DNA from: Rhizobium nepotum 39/7
Lineage (GTDB): Bacteria > Pseudomonadota > Alphaproteobacteria > Rhizobiales > Rhizobiaceae
Length of the DNA stretch: 64,000 nt
Direction: 5' to 3'
Assembly (NCBI RefSeq): GCF_000949865.1
Contig: NZ_JWJH01000019.1
Location: 155,534 to 219,533, forward strand
Below the pieces are notes generated by a model. It was not told the DNA's origin and did no database searches. It was given only the letters and a program-made list of their open reading frames with translations. Shown here piece after piece: positions 17,757 through 27,287 of the stretch (within the stretch, counting starts at the first letter, position 1; the number at the start of each line of letters is the position of its first letter). The position numbers and the translations under genes were made by a program.

Positions 17757-18458
17757 ATGCCAACTAATCTGCCAAGCAATTCTGCGGCTGAGACAGGGCT
17801 GAACACGAGGGCGCTCCTGCGCTTGATGGCGTGGCTGTCACCTGCCTTTCCAATTGGGGGATTCGTGTGGTCAGGCGGTTTGGAGAGGGCGGTCGCGGAC
17901 GGGCTGATAAAAGACGCTGCGGATTTGGAGTCTTGGCTGGCAACGTTGCTCGGCCACGGTTCGCTGTGGAACGATGCGGTACTGTTCGCTGAGGCCTGGC
18001 GGCAGACAGGAGAAAGCTGCGGCCTTCACGACGTGGCAGCGCTTGGCTTGGCTCTTGCTGGATCGGCGGAACGCCACATGGAGACCTCCTCGTTGGCAAA
18101 GGCTTTCTGCGCTGCAGCGTCAGCCTGGCCAACTCCGGTTCTTCAGCGCCTTCCCGCAGACGCGCCATTTCCCATTGCCGTTGCCGCAGTTGCATCGGGC
18201 CATGATGTGCCGCTGGTTCAGGCGCTTGCCGCCTATTTGCACGCGGCTGTGTCGCAGGCTGTCTCGGCGAGCATCAGGCTAGGTGTAACGGGCCAGAGAG
18301 ACGCCGTGGCAATCATTGCATCTCTTGAAACGCAAGTAGAAGATATCTCCCGGCGCGCAGCGGAAACGACACTCGACGATCTGGGCACCGCAACTGTTCA
18401 GGCGGAGATCGCCTCGCTCCGGCACGAAACGTTGCACGTCAGGCTGTTCCGTTCCTGA
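17757..18458 (+). CDS. ureF: Urease accessory protein UreF
   Basis: 233-residue partner of UreD and UreG. It contains LMAWLSPAFPIGGFVWSGGL, ERAVADGLI, the LGHGSLWNDAVLFAEAWR block and the C-terminal ETTLDDLGTATVQAEIASLRHE. GGGGAGG lies just before the ATG at 17757; an in-frame ATG at 17742 is an alternative. The codon choice looks less GC-biased than in ureE or ureC. It is not followed by ureG but by a reversed glycosyltransferase gene. Confidence 0.93.
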   Translation: MPTNLPSNSAAETGLNTRALLRLMAWLSPAFPIGGFVWSGGLERAVADGLIKDAADLESWLATLLGHGSLWNDAVLFAEAWRQTGESCGLHDVAALGLALAGSAERHMETSSLAKAFCAAASAWPTPVLQRLPADAPFPIAVAAVASGHDVPLVQALAAYLHAAVSQAVSASIRLGVTGQRDAVAIIASLETQVEDISRRAAETTLDDLGTATVQAEIASLRHETLHVRLFRS

Positions 18459-18477
18459 GCGGTTGGGCGGCGTCTGG

Positions 18478-19503
18478 CTAATCGAGGGAGGCGGCCACCT
18501 CACCCATTATAGTCCACAATAGTGTCGCCGACCGATCCCAGGAGTACTTCTTGGCCTGATCGTTGCCCTTTTCTATCAGTTCAGCTCGTAATGTTTCATC
18601 TAGGCAAACCCGATGGATGGCGTCGGCGATCGAAGGGACTGAAAAGGGATCGACAAGAACAGCTGCATCCCCTGCTACCATAGGCATTGAAGTGACATTG
18701 GAGGTCACAACGGGGACGCCGGCAGCCATACCTTCGATGATCGGGAGGCCGAAGCCCTCTGCCAGAGAGACATAAGCTATCATGTGGGCGCCCTGATAGA
18801 GTTCGGGCATGTCGTTCGCGGCATATTCGCCCAGAAAATGCACGAACGATGTGAGGCCCGCATTCCGGATTTGGGTTTCGAAATGCGCTGTCATGGATGT
18901 CGTCAGAACAAGGTGGATGTCTTGTTCCCAAACCCTGGAAACCGAATAGGCTTCAATCAACCGCTCAAGATTCTTGTACTTGCGCGCATTGCCGGGATAC
19001 AGAATGTATCTGTAGCCCAATTGCACCCGGACGGCTGGGGCGACCTTGAAGAAGGCGTCGTCGACTCCGTTCGGAACGACGAACACTTTCCGCTCCGGCA
19101 TCTGCGACCATTGCAGGAATTCCCGCTTTACGAAATCAGAAACACAGATCACTGCGGCGCAGCGACGATACAGACGACGCAGTATTACGGTAAAGTACAC
19201 TCTGTGGAAAACTGTATAGTGTCGAAGATGAGTTAAATCATGTATCACGACTACTGATTTCCTGCATCCCAGCAGTGGCGGGACGAAGCCGGGATTCCAG
19301 AACAGCTTTGTGTTCTTTCCATGGGTTTTTAAAGAAATATACAAAAGCAACGGGCCGAAAATACTGCCGATCCGCCCGGAAACCGGCAAGGCGACGATCT
19401 CGAAAGGCTCCGGCATTCGTTTGGTCATTTCATTTTGAACTCGGCCGATACCGGTTGTATCTGGCCAGCGTGTATCTGCGGCAACGCGGATTTTACAATT
19501 CAT
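18478..19503 (-). CDS. Glycosyltransferase family 4 protein, inserted between ureF and ureG
   Basis: 341-residue GT-B enzyme. The C-terminal half shows ILYPGNARKYKNLERLIEAY, VHFLGEYAANDMPELYQGA and the nucleotide-sugar-binding EGFGLPIIEGMAAGVPVV (E-x7-E) typical of GT4 mannosyl/rhamnosyl transferases. The N-terminal half has VVIHDLTHLRH and AAVICVSDFVKREF. It opposes the urease genes and ends 19 bp from ureF. Its 5' flank is strikingly AT-rich, and its codon use is less GC-biased than its neighbours'. These point to acquisition into the urease operon. The acceptor glycan is unknown. Confidence 0.88.
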   Translation of the reverse strand: MNCKIRVAADTRWPDTTGIGRVQNEMTKRMPEPFEIVALPVSGRIGSIFGPLLLYISLKTHGKNTKLFWNPGFVPPLLGCRKSVVVIHDLTHLRHYTVFHRVYFTVILRRLYRRCAAVICVSDFVKREFLQWSQMPERKVFVVPNGVDDAFFKVAPAVRVQLGYRYILYPGNARKYKNLERLIEAYSVSRVWEQDIHLVLTTSMTAHFETQIRNAGLTSFVHFLGEYAANDMPELYQGAHMIAYVSLAEGFGLPIIEGMAAGVPVVTSNVTSMPMVAGDAAVLVDPFSVPSIADAIHRVCLDETLRAELIEKGNDQAKKYSWDRSATLLWTIMGEVAASLD

Positions 19504-19815
19504 ATTTATATCTTTAAAAGTAAATTCTAAAATTATTTTTGTAATTTTAATATTTAAGGCACTGTATCCAGATATATACTTGAATTGAAAGTTTCAATAG
19601 TAAATATATTATAAGTATTTTTGTATATATTAATATGATATATTTCTATATTCTAGCGCTATTATTTATTTGGTAGGGTTGGAGTCGCAAGTGATGAAGG
19701 GATAGAAAATCTGGGCGCCCCTGATCCTATTGGGGTTTTCTCGTTGCACGCGGTCGTTGGGGTGATATTGTCTGTTTTCCAGAATATTGAAGAAAACAGA
19801 GTGGAGAAATCAGGC
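19504..19815. other. AT-rich intergenic segment between the glycosyltransferase gene and ureG
   Basis: About 170 bp (19504-19670) is very AT-rich, with runs such as AAATTATTTTTGTAATTT, in strong contrast to its surroundings. It may hold the promoter of the reversed glycosyltransferase gene. The remaining part, 19671-19815, returns to higher GC and contains CCCCTGATCCTATTGGGG followed by TTTTC, a weak hairpin. ureG, cut off from ureF, would need a promoter here. Confidence 0.5.
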
Positions 19816-20427
<612 letters not shown>

Positions 20428-20578
20428 GATAAGGCCACGCCCCGCCGTTTCGGTCCCTGTCGTTTCCCTCTTCGTCGCCGGTGTCCACAAGGCACCGGCG
20501 GCCATCTGATCCATCGGCAAAGCGAGGCGTTCTGCCTCGTGCTGCAACCGGCCTGGTGATGGCTTCGATGGGAAAAGA

Positions 20579-21067
20579 TTATTTCAGCGCGAATGAGTCC
20601 GCGCTGCATGCGCCGAGAGAATTGGGGTTATATTTGTGCCAGTCCTTGATGCTGAGCATGCCGACGCGAATGGCGCCTGCACCAAGGGTATCGCTTGAAT
20701 CCTTGACTGTGACCCACCGGACCGGCTGATCACAAAAGCCGTTCTTGCCCTTGTTCAGCGAGAAAAACGCATCTGCGTTCAGCACCTGATAGACGTCTCC
20801 GCCGAATTCCGTATCGCCGCTGTTTTTCCAGGTATCGGAATACTGAAGCTTCATTTCCCCCTTCAACAGGGAAAAATGTGCGGAGGTGCGGCTGAGTTTC
20901 ATTGTTTCTCCGAGCGTTGCCGAAGTCCCGTTAGACACGGCCACATAGGTGCGCGGGCTGTTCGTCGGCATGGCTTTCACACTCGATTGGGCTACAGCAC
21001 TATGCTCCATGAACGCACTCAGCGAAGCTGCGGCAAACAGGCCTGTCAAATGTCGGTAGCGTGGCAT
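20579..21067 (-). CDS. Secreted protein of unknown function
   Basis: 162 residues with a signal peptide (about 1-27, ending SAVAQS). The mature part is polar with two cysteines (GFCDQP and LGACSAD) and a KGEMKLQYSDTWKNSGDTEFGGDVYQV segment. I do not recognise the family. GAGGGACGTCC precedes the ATG, supporting a real gene. It is isolated: ureG ends 150 bp away on the other strand and the Crp/Fnr gene lies downstream in the same orientation. Confidence 0.65.
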   Translation of the reverse strand: MPRYRHLTGLFAAASLSAFMEHSAVAQSSVKAMPTNSPRTYVAVSNGTSATLGETMKLSRTSAHFSLLKGEMKLQYSDTWKNSGDTEFGGDVYQVLNADAFFSLNKGKNGFCDQPVRWVTVKDSSDTLGAGAIRVGMLSIKDWHKYNPNSLGACSADSFALK

Positions 21068-21258
21068 GGACGTCCCTCTTCAACGTTGCGGCTGCATATT
21101 TTTTGCAATGCTATTATAGCGGGCGGCCGGGTAAAGCGGAATGGGCAACCAATTCAATGCTTAAGATAGTCTTGTGATCTGATGTGAGGGCAGTCTCGCC
21201 AGGCCTCTGCTGCGGCGCCCTGCGGAAGGGTGGCGCCGGCACGTTTCTCGTCAGCCTG

Positions 21259-21948
21259 CTAGATACGCTTCAGCGCCGCGACATCGTTGACCTGTACGAT
21301 GCGGCCGCGCACGGAGACACCTACCTTCTTCAAGGTCGAGAATGCGCGCGACAGGGCTTCCGGCGCAAGGCCGAGCTTGCCGGCGAGCAGGCTTTTCTGG
21401 AAGGGCAGCCGCAGCGAAAAGGAAGTGGCGTCACGCGGACCCTCATTGATGAGATAATGGGCGACGCGCTGCGGCGCGGTTTGCAGCCGGTCGTTGGCGA
21501 TACAATCCAAGGTTCCGAGCAGGCTGTTGGAAAGGCAACGCATGACGGCCTTGGCGATTGCCGGCTCCTGATCGATGAGGTTTCGGATTCGTGTCAGATC
21601 GAAACGCGCAAGCGTGCAGTTCTCCGCCACCTGCGCATTGTAGCGATAGCTGTCGCTGCCGAAGATCAGGCATTCGTTGAAACTCTCGCCCGGGCCGCTG
21701 ACACGCACATCCGCCTCGCGCCCGTGCCTGTCCAGCCGGTAAAGCCGCACATAACCCGAAAGCACGCAGTAGAAATATTGCGCTGCCTCGCCTTCCTTGA
21801 AGAGCACATGACGGGCATTGAGACTGGTGACTGTCGCCGCCTCCATCAGCTTCAGCGCCGCCGCGTCATCGGCAATCCCTATCAGGGGCGCGCGCAACAG
21901 AATGTTCCTGTCCCTGTTGCTCAGCTTCACGGTCTTGTTCACGTCCAT
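21259..21948 (-). CDS. Crp/Fnr-family transcriptional regulator
   Basis: 229 residues from ATG 21948, which has GGGAG four bases upstream; ATG 22041 would add 31 residues. A cyclic-nucleotide-binding-type domain spans about residues 30-140 (VLFKEGEAAQYFYCVLSGYVRLYR). A helix-turn-helix is at about 180-210 (FSLRLPFQKSLLAGKLGLAPEALSRAFSTL). No N-terminal cysteine cluster for an iron-sulphur centre is present, so it is not a classical oxygen-sensing FnrN; DNR-like NO sensors are one alternative. A perfect FNR/FixK-type box lies upstream at 22106-22119. Confidence 0.85.
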   Translation of the reverse strand: MDVNKTVKLSNRDRNILLRAPLIGIADDAAALKLMEAATVTSLNARHVLFKEGEAAQYFYCVLSGYVRLYRLDRHGREADVRVSGPGESFNECLIFGSDSYRYNAQVAENCTLARFDLTRIRNLIDQEPAIAKAVMRCLSNSLLGTLDCIANDRLQTAPQRVAHYLINEGPRDATSFSLRLPFQKSLLAGKLGLAPEALSRAFSTLKKVGVSVRGRIVQVNDVAALKRI

Positions 21949-22105
21949 CCGGCTCCCGCCCAAACCTTTTGCCGGGTTGTCCGAAGCGATATGAAACCGG
22001 GGATGTTCCTTTTCCCGCGCGCCTATCTGAAAAGAACTCATCGCATTATCCTTCGACCGGCAATTCCCGATGCGAGGGAGATTAGCAGCCGGGTCGAAAA
22101 GCGAA

Positions 22106-22119
22106 TTGATTTCGATCAA
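22106..22119. promoter_or_regulatory. FNR/FixK-type box upstream of the Crp/Fnr gene
   Basis: TTGATTTCGATCAA matches TTGAT-N4-ATCAA exactly. It lies 64 bp before ATG 22041 and 157 bp before ATG 21948. At a typical -41 position, transcription would start near 22071, upstream of both candidate starts. Confidence 0.7.
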
Positions 22120-22195
22120 ATGGGTTTTGGTGTTGTTGTGCGGGCTAGGCCATTCGTGCTCCAGACCGCAGGGGGAAATATGGAGCGAGTGTGTG

Positions 22196-22333
22196 CCGCT
22201 TATTCTTCTGCCCGCCGGGGAGAAGGTCGCGGCAGCGGGATGAGGGGGCGAGGGTTCGGTTCATCACTGGCGTTGCCCCCCTCTTCTGACCCTTCGGGCC
22301 ATCTTTTCCCCGGCGGGGAGAAGAAATATGCGG
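22196..22333. repeat. Paired inverted palindromic repeat (type A)
   Basis: Outer arms start CCGCTTATTCTTC and end GAAGAAATATGCGG; inner palindromes carry CCGCCGGGGAGAAGG and CCCCGGCGGGGAGAAG. Same family as 2711-2848 and 33394-33557. Confidence 0.8.
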
Positions 22334-22367
22334 CGACGCTGCGCATTTCGAATTCGTCAGAAAAAGA

Positions 22368-22392
22368 AACGCCGGGCACTGGACCCGGCGTT
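22368..22392 (-). terminator. Intrinsic terminator of the RND pump operon
   Basis: AACGCCGGG pairs with CCCGGCGTT around CACTGGA. On the minus strand a TCTTTTTC run follows. It begins 8 bp past the pump gene stop. Confidence 0.85.
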
Positions 22393-22399
22393 GTAACTT

Positions 22400-25300
22400 T
22401 TACTCAGCCGCGAGTGGCGGTAGCCGCAGGATGTTGCTGCCCTTGTCTCCGGATTTTTCACCGGAGCCCTTTTCCATGCTGGCGACACGCGCCTCCAGCG
22501 AGGAGAGCGCCAGGCTGTTTTCGCGGGCGATGTCGGAGAGTTTCTCGTTGGAGAGGGACTCTTCCTCCTCTTCCTTCTTGCCGACGAAGCGGCCGAAGAG
22601 GTGAGCGAGCAGGCGCGACAGGTCGTCCATGATCAGGAAGAAGGCCGGGACCACGATCAGGGACAGCACCGTCGAGACGATGATGCCGCCGATCACTGCG
22701 ATCGCCATCGGCGCGCGGAAGGAGCCGCCTTCGCCGACGCCGAGTGCGGAGGGCAACATGCCCGCCGACATGGCGATGGAGGTCATGATGATCGGGCGGG
22801 CGCGCTTGCGGCCGGCCTCGACCATGGCATGCACCCGTTCCATGCCGTGCCGGCGCATCTCGATGGCGAAGTCCACCAGCAGGATGGCGTTTTTCGTCAC
22901 GATACCCATCAGCATCAGGATGCCGATGAGAACGGGCATGGAAAGCGCGTTCTGCGTGATGATGAGCGCCACGGCCACGCCGCCGATGGCGAGCGGCAGC
23001 GAGAACAGGATGGTGAAGGGCTGGATGACATCCTTGAACAGAAGGATGAGCACCACCAGCACCAGCAACAGGCCGAGCAGCATGGCGTTGACGAAGCCCT
23101 GCTGCATTTCGCCCTGCACCTTGGCGTCGCCGCTTTCGGCGAGGCGAACGCTGGCCGGCAGATCGGTTTCCGAAACGATCCGCTTGAACTCGGCCGTCGA
23201 GGTATCGAGCGCCGTGCCGAAGGGCACGTCGGAGCCGATGGAGACGACGCGGTTGCGGTCGTTGCGCTTGATCGAGCTTGGACCTTCCGAATAGTCGATA
23301 TCGGCAACGCTGTAGAGCGGCACCAGCGAGCCGGAGGCGGTCTTGATCTTCAGCGCGCGGATGGTGGCGAGGTCGCGTCGGGCATCGATGGATGCCTGCA
23401 CGCGGATCGGGATCTGCCGGTCATCCAGCGAAATCTTCGTCAGCTGTGCGTCGATATCGCCAATGGTGGCGACACGCACGGTCTGCGAGATCTGCTGCGG
23501 CGTGATGCCGAGGCGGGCGATTTCATCCTTGCGCGGGCGGATCTGCAGTTCGGGACGGGGAAGCGCGCCTTCCGAGCTGACATTGGCGAGGATGGGCGAA
23601 GCGCGCAGGCGGCTTTCAAGCACACCGACGGCGTCGTTCAGATCCTTTTCGTTCGACGACAGGAAGTTGAAGCTCAGTTCGCGTTCCGCACGGTCGTTCA
23701 GCTTGATGATGCGCACATCCGGAATGCCACGAACCTGTGCGAAAATATCCCGCTCCACATCCCATTGCGGACGTGTACGGCCCTTTTCCTCCACCTTCGG
23801 AAGATATTCGCCGATGAGCGGAATAGAACCGAGACCCTTGTTGATGAGCATCTTCAGCAGCGAATGGTCGATATGCTCGAGAATGACGTTGACCGTTGCG
23901 CGGCGAAGCTCCAGATCGCCCTTCGGCGATGCGCCGCCGAGGATGAAGACGCTTTCCACACCGTTGATATCGCGGATCGCCTGGTTGATCGCGGTCGTTG
24001 TCCGGTCGGTTTCGTCCAGCGTCGCATTGGGCGGCAGTTCCACCGAAAGCGTCACGCGCGAGGCGTCGTCCGGCGGCAGGAAGCTGCCCGGCACCTGGGC
24101 GAGAAGCATGACGGAAGCGACGAGGAAGCCGATGGCGCCGACCAGCGTCAGATAACGCGCCCACCACTTGCGGGTGGTGGCGGAAACCATGCGGGTATAG
24201 GCTTTCATCAGCCAGCCGTCATTGTCGGCGTGGTCGTCCATCGCGTCTTCGGCGCGCATCAGATAGGCCGCCATCAGGGGTGTGATGAGGCGGGCCACCG
24301 CCAGCGAGAAGAACACCGAGAAGGCGACGGTGAGGCCGAACTGGATGAAGTACTGGCCGGGAATGCCGGGCATGAACGAGACAGGCACGAAGACGGCGAT
24401 GATGGTGAAGCTGGTCGCGATGACGGCGAGGCCGATTTCGTCGGCGGCCTCCAGCGAGGCGCGATACGGCGTCTTGCCCATCTTGATGTGGCGGGCGATG
24501 TTCTCGATTTCCACGATGGCGTCGTCCACGAGAATACCCGTGGCGAGCGTCAATGCCAGGAAGCTGACGAGATTGAGCGAGAAGCCCATCAGGTCCATGA
24601 TCCAGAAGGTCGGGATCGCGGAGAGCGGCAGGGCGACGGCGGCAATCAGGGTCGCGCGCCAGTTCCTGAGGAAAAGCAGAACCACGATGACGGCGAGGAT
24701 CGCGCCTTCGATCAGCGTATCGAGCGCCGCCTTGTAGTTGCCATAGGTGAAATAGACGGCGTCATCGACCATCTCAATCGATACGTCAGGATGGTCCTTG
24801 CGGACCTGATCGAGGCTTTCCGCCACCGTTTCGGCGACCGAAACCTCGCTTGCGCCCTTGGAGCGGAACACCGCGAAGGTGACGGCGGGGTTGCCGTTGA
24901 ACCGCGAGAAGGACTTCTGCTCCTCATAGGTGTCCGTGACCGTGCCGAGTTCGGAAAGCTTCACGAAGCGGCCGTTGGAGAGCGCGATGGTGGTGTTGGC
25001 AAGCTGGGTGACGTCGCGGGTGTCGCCTAGCGTGCGGATCGTCTGCTCGTTGCCGCCGACCTGGCCGCGGCCGGAACCGAGATCGATATTCGTGCCGCGC
25101 AGCTGGCTGTTCACCTCGGTGGCGGTGATGCCGTAGGCATCGAGTTTCTGGGGGCTGAGCGAAACGCGCACCTCGCGGTCCGCGCCGCCGTAGCGGTCGA
25201 TCTTGCCGATGCCTGACTTGCCCTGCAATGCGCGCTTGATGGTGTCATCCACGAACCAGGACAGTTCTTCCAGCGTCATGTTCGGTGAGGAGACGGCGAA

Positions 25301-25720
25301 GGTCTGGATCGCCTGGCCTTCCACGTCGATCTTGCTGACGATCGGCTCCTCGATATCGGCCGGCAGATCGCTGCGGATCTTGTCGATCGCGTCCTTGGTG
25401 TCCTGAACCGCCTCTTCCGTCGGCTTTTCGATGCGGAAGATCACGGTCGTGGTCGACTGGCCGTCAACCACGGAGGACTGGATTTCGTCGACGCCACTGA
25501 TGGCGGCGACGGCGTCCTCGATTTCCTTCGTCACCTGCATTTCCAGCTCGGAGGGCGAAGCGCCGCTCTGGGTCACGGTGACGGCGACGACGGGAACGTC
25601 GATATTCGGAAAACGGGTGATCGGCAGGGCGTTGAAGGCCTGTATGCCGAGGAACATCAAAAGCGCGAAGCCGAGCAGCGGCGCAATCGGGTTACGGATT
25701 GACCATGCGGAGAAGTTCAT
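22400..25720 (-). CDS. RND multidrug efflux pump, inner-membrane transporter (HAE1 type)
   Basis: 1106-residue AcrB/MexB-like proton antiporter. It begins MNFSAWSIRNPIAPLLGFAL with the first membrane segment and shows ALPITRFPNIDVPVVAVTV. The proton-relay motif GILVDDAIVEIENI lies near residue 400, and the second membrane repeat ends with LVVPAFFLIMDDLSRLLAHLF. A charged C-terminal tail (KKEEEEESLSNEK) is longer than usual. It follows the adaptor gene by 13 bp in the same transcript. No outer-membrane channel gene is adjacent. The drug range cannot be inferred. Confidence 0.95.
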   Translation of the reverse strand: MNFSAWSIRNPIAPLLGFALLMFLGIQAFNALPITRFPNIDVPVVAVTVTQSGASPSELEMQVTKEIEDAVAAISGVDEIQSSVVDGQSTTTVIFRIEKPTEEAVQDTKDAIDKIRSDLPADIEEPIVSKIDVEGQAIQTFAVSSPNMTLEELSWFVDDTIKRALQGKSGIGKIDRYGGADREVRVSLSPQKLDAYGITATEVNSQLRGTNIDLGSGRGQVGGNEQTIRTLGDTRDVTQLANTTIALSNGRFVKLSELGTVTDTYEEQKSFSRFNGNPAVTFAVFRSKGASEVSVAETVAESLDQVRKDHPDVSIEMVDDAVYFTYGNYKAALDTLIEGAILAVIVVLLFLRNWRATLIAAVALPLSAIPTFWIMDLMGFSLNLVSFLALTLATGILVDDAIVEIENIARHIKMGKTPYRASLEAADEIGLAVIATSFTIIAVFVPVSFMPGIPGQYFIQFGLTVAFSVFFSLAVARLITPLMAAYLMRAEDAMDDHADNDGWLMKAYTRMVSATTRKWWARYLTLVGAIGFLVASVMLLAQVPGSFLPPDDASRVTLSVELPPNATLDETDRTTTAINQAIRDINGVESVFILGGASPKGDLELRRATVNVILEHIDHSLLKMLINKGLGSIPLIGEYLPKVEEKGRTRPQWDVERDIFAQVRGIPDVRIIKLNDRAERELSFNFLSSNEKDLNDAVGVLESRLRASPILANVSSEGALPRPELQIRPRKDEIARLGITPQQISQTVRVATIGDIDAQLTKISLDDRQIPIRVQASIDARRDLATIRALKIKTASGSLVPLYSVADIDYSEGPSSIKRNDRNRVVSIGSDVPFGTALDTSTAEFKRIVSETDLPASVRLAESGDAKVQGEMQQGFVNAMLLGLLLVLVVLILLFKDVIQPFTILFSLPLAIGGVAVALIITQNALSMPVLIGILMLMGIVTKNAILLVDFAIEMRRHGMERVHAMVEAGRKRARPIIMTSIAMSAGMLPSALGVGEGGSFRAPMAIAVIGGIIVSTVLSLIVVPAFFLIMDDLSRLLAHLFGRFVGKKEEEEESLSNEKLSDIARENSLALSSLEARVASMEKGSGEKSGDKGSNILRLPPLAAE

Positions 25721-25733
25721 TTCATTCCCTCAG

Positions 25734-26927
25734 TCAGTTGGACGCAGCCGTCTGGGCTTCCACCGGTCTTATCCGGTCACCATCACGCACGAATGCTCCA
25801 GCTTTCTCGACAACCTTGTCACCAGCGGCAAGCCCGCTGACGATCTCAATGAAACCGCTGTCTTCGATGCCGGTCTCGATCTTCACCTGCTTGACGATGT
25901 CGCCTTCCACCCTGCGGGTGGTCGAGCCTTCACGCCCGGCAGTAACGGCCGAAAGCGGCAGGGCAAGCGCATTCGTCTCTTCGACGATGATTTCCGCGCT
26001 GGCATACATGCCGGACCGCGCTGGGCCATCGCCGGGCAGGATCACATGCACGGAACCGAGGCGCGTCGACGGATCGACGGTGGGCGAAACGAGGCGCACC
26101 GTGCCCTCTATTTTTCTGGCTCCGCCCGCAACCGTCAAATAGGCTTTCTGGCCGGGCTTGACCTTCATGATGTCGGTCTCGGAAAGATCGGCGACCAGCT
26201 CGATCGCGCCGTCCTTGATGACGGTGAAAAGCGGGTTGCCGGCGCCGCTGGCAATGGCGCCCACCTTGGCATTCTTGGCCGATACGATGCCGGCGACCGG
26301 GGTTTTCACCCCTGTGCGCGTCAGCTTCAGATCGATGTCTTCGATCTGTGCATCGACGACCTTGATGTCGGCCTCACCGGCGGTAACGGTCTGTTTGGCC
26401 GCGTCGAGGCGGGCCTGCGCAACCTGGGCGGCTGCTTCGGTCTTTTCCGTCTCGGAAACCGAACCGGAGCCGCTCTGGCCGAGTTTGGCGGCGCGGTCGC
26501 GCTGGCGAAGGGCGTCGGCCAGATTGGCCTGCGCCTCCAGCACCTGCGCCTTCGTCTGGGTGACGGCGGCTTCGGCCTTGGCCCTGTTGGCCTCAAGCTG
26601 GCTTTTTTCCAGGAGAAGACTGTCGGAAGAGAGCACGGCCAGAACCGCATTGGCCTCCACCCTGTCGCCGATATCGACATTCAGCCTGTCGATCGACAGG
26701 CCGTCGACCAGCGGCTGGACATAGATCTCGTCCACCGGCCGGATCGTGCCCGTGGCGATGATGCGGTCGACAAGGTCCCGTTTCGTAGCGTGCGCCACGA
26801 TGATGGAGGGCAGGTTCTGCTGTTTGACCGGCGCCTGTGCTTCTCCCTCGGCCGCAGCCGAAAAGGGCAGGGCCGTTGCGGAAAGAAGAAGGAAAACAAA
26901 GCGGTTAAACGTAAATCTATGCTGCAT
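25734..26927 (-). CDS. RND efflux periplasmic adaptor (membrane fusion protein)
   Basis: 397 residues from ATG 26927. A signal peptide (about 1-27, ending SAAA) is followed by the lipoyl half-motifs VDGLSIDRLNVDIGDRVEAN and TPVAGIVSAKNAKVGAIASG. They flank a coiled-coil hairpin of about 110 residues (KSQLEANRAKAEAAVTQTKAQ onward). A beta-barrel and a membrane-proximal domain complete the HlyD/AcrA plan. A TTG start six codons upstream is possible. First gene of the two-gene pump operon. Confidence 0.93.
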   Translation of the reverse strand: MQHRFTFNRFVFLLLSATALPFSAAAEGEAQAPVKQQNLPSIIVAHATKRDLVDRIIATGTIRPVDEIYVQPLVDGLSIDRLNVDIGDRVEANAVLAVLSSDSLLLEKSQLEANRAKAEAAVTQTKAQVLEAQANLADALRQRDRAAKLGQSGSGSVSETEKTEAAAQVAQARLDAAKQTVTAGEADIKVVDAQIEDIDLKLTRTGVKTPVAGIVSAKNAKVGAIASGAGNPLFTVIKDGAIELVADLSETDIMKVKPGQKAYLTVAGGARKIEGTVRLVSPTVDPSTRLGSVHVILPGDGPARSGMYASAEIIVEETNALALPLSAVTAGREGSTTRRVEGDIVKQVKIETGIEDSGFIEIVSGLAAGDKVVEKAGAFVRDGDRIRPVEAQTAASN

Positions 26928-27235
26928 GTGTCTTGGCTCGCGCAATATTCATTGGCATGTCCTGCAGCCCGTAGGCGTATATTAGAAGGTCATGCGGCAA
27001 CGAATGTGAAACAAGGGATCACAATACTTCCTTCTCGATCCTCCCGATTCAAACGCCCCTCAACGCGAATCTTAAGCACCTTTGCCCAGTGCTTTTTTAC
27101 AAGATCAAATTCGGCAGTCTTGTTGGCGGGGACTCTAATTGTTGTTGTCGTACAAATCAATCCGCATAGCCACGAGGGTTGATATACATTTTTGTATATG
27201 TCAGGATATTGCAATTCATGAAACGGGGTACCAAT
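26928..27235. other. Promoter region of the RND pump operon
   Basis: 308 bp without a supported gene. A 93-codon frame here crosses the terminator at 27236-27268 and looks spurious. It holds the palindrome at 27182-27199. No local repressor gene was found. Confidence 0.45.
27182..27199. promoter_or_regulatory. Inverted repeat, possible TetR/AcrR-type operator
   Basis: ATATACA-TTTT-TGTATAT is a perfect 7-bp inverted repeat, in style like the AcrR operator of enterobacteria. It lies 255 bp before the adaptor gene, the only gene that starts in this gap. Confidence 0.4.
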
Positions 27236-27268
27236 GAAAAAAGAACGCGCGGGCAGCGCCGCGCGTTC
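27236..27268 (-). terminator. Intrinsic terminator of the pyrimidine-module operon
   Basis: GAACGCGCGG (27243-27252) pairs with CCGCGCGTTC (27259-27268). On the minus strand a TTTTTTC run follows. It begins 19 bp after the stop of the binding-protein gene. Confidence 0.88.
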
Positions 27269-27287
27269 CATGGTTGGAGCTTGATTT

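Noticed and set aside
19671..19815. In-frame upstream extension of UreG reading [19 protein letters not shown], considered as a mobile-element or integration scar
   Set aside because: UreG homologues start at the [11 protein letters not shown] methionine; no integrase, repeats or tRNA flank it, so there is no real evidence of an attachment site.
22601..25030. Very long plus-strand frame antisense to the RND pump gene
   Set aside because: Its His/Asp/Gly-rich composition is typical of a shadow frame in GC-rich DNA; the minus-strand AcrB-like protein fully explains the region.
26990..27271. 93-codon minus-strand frame between the RND adaptor and the binding-protein gene
   Set aside because: It starts inside the intrinsic terminator at 27236-27268, has no ribosome-binding site and no recognisable family.
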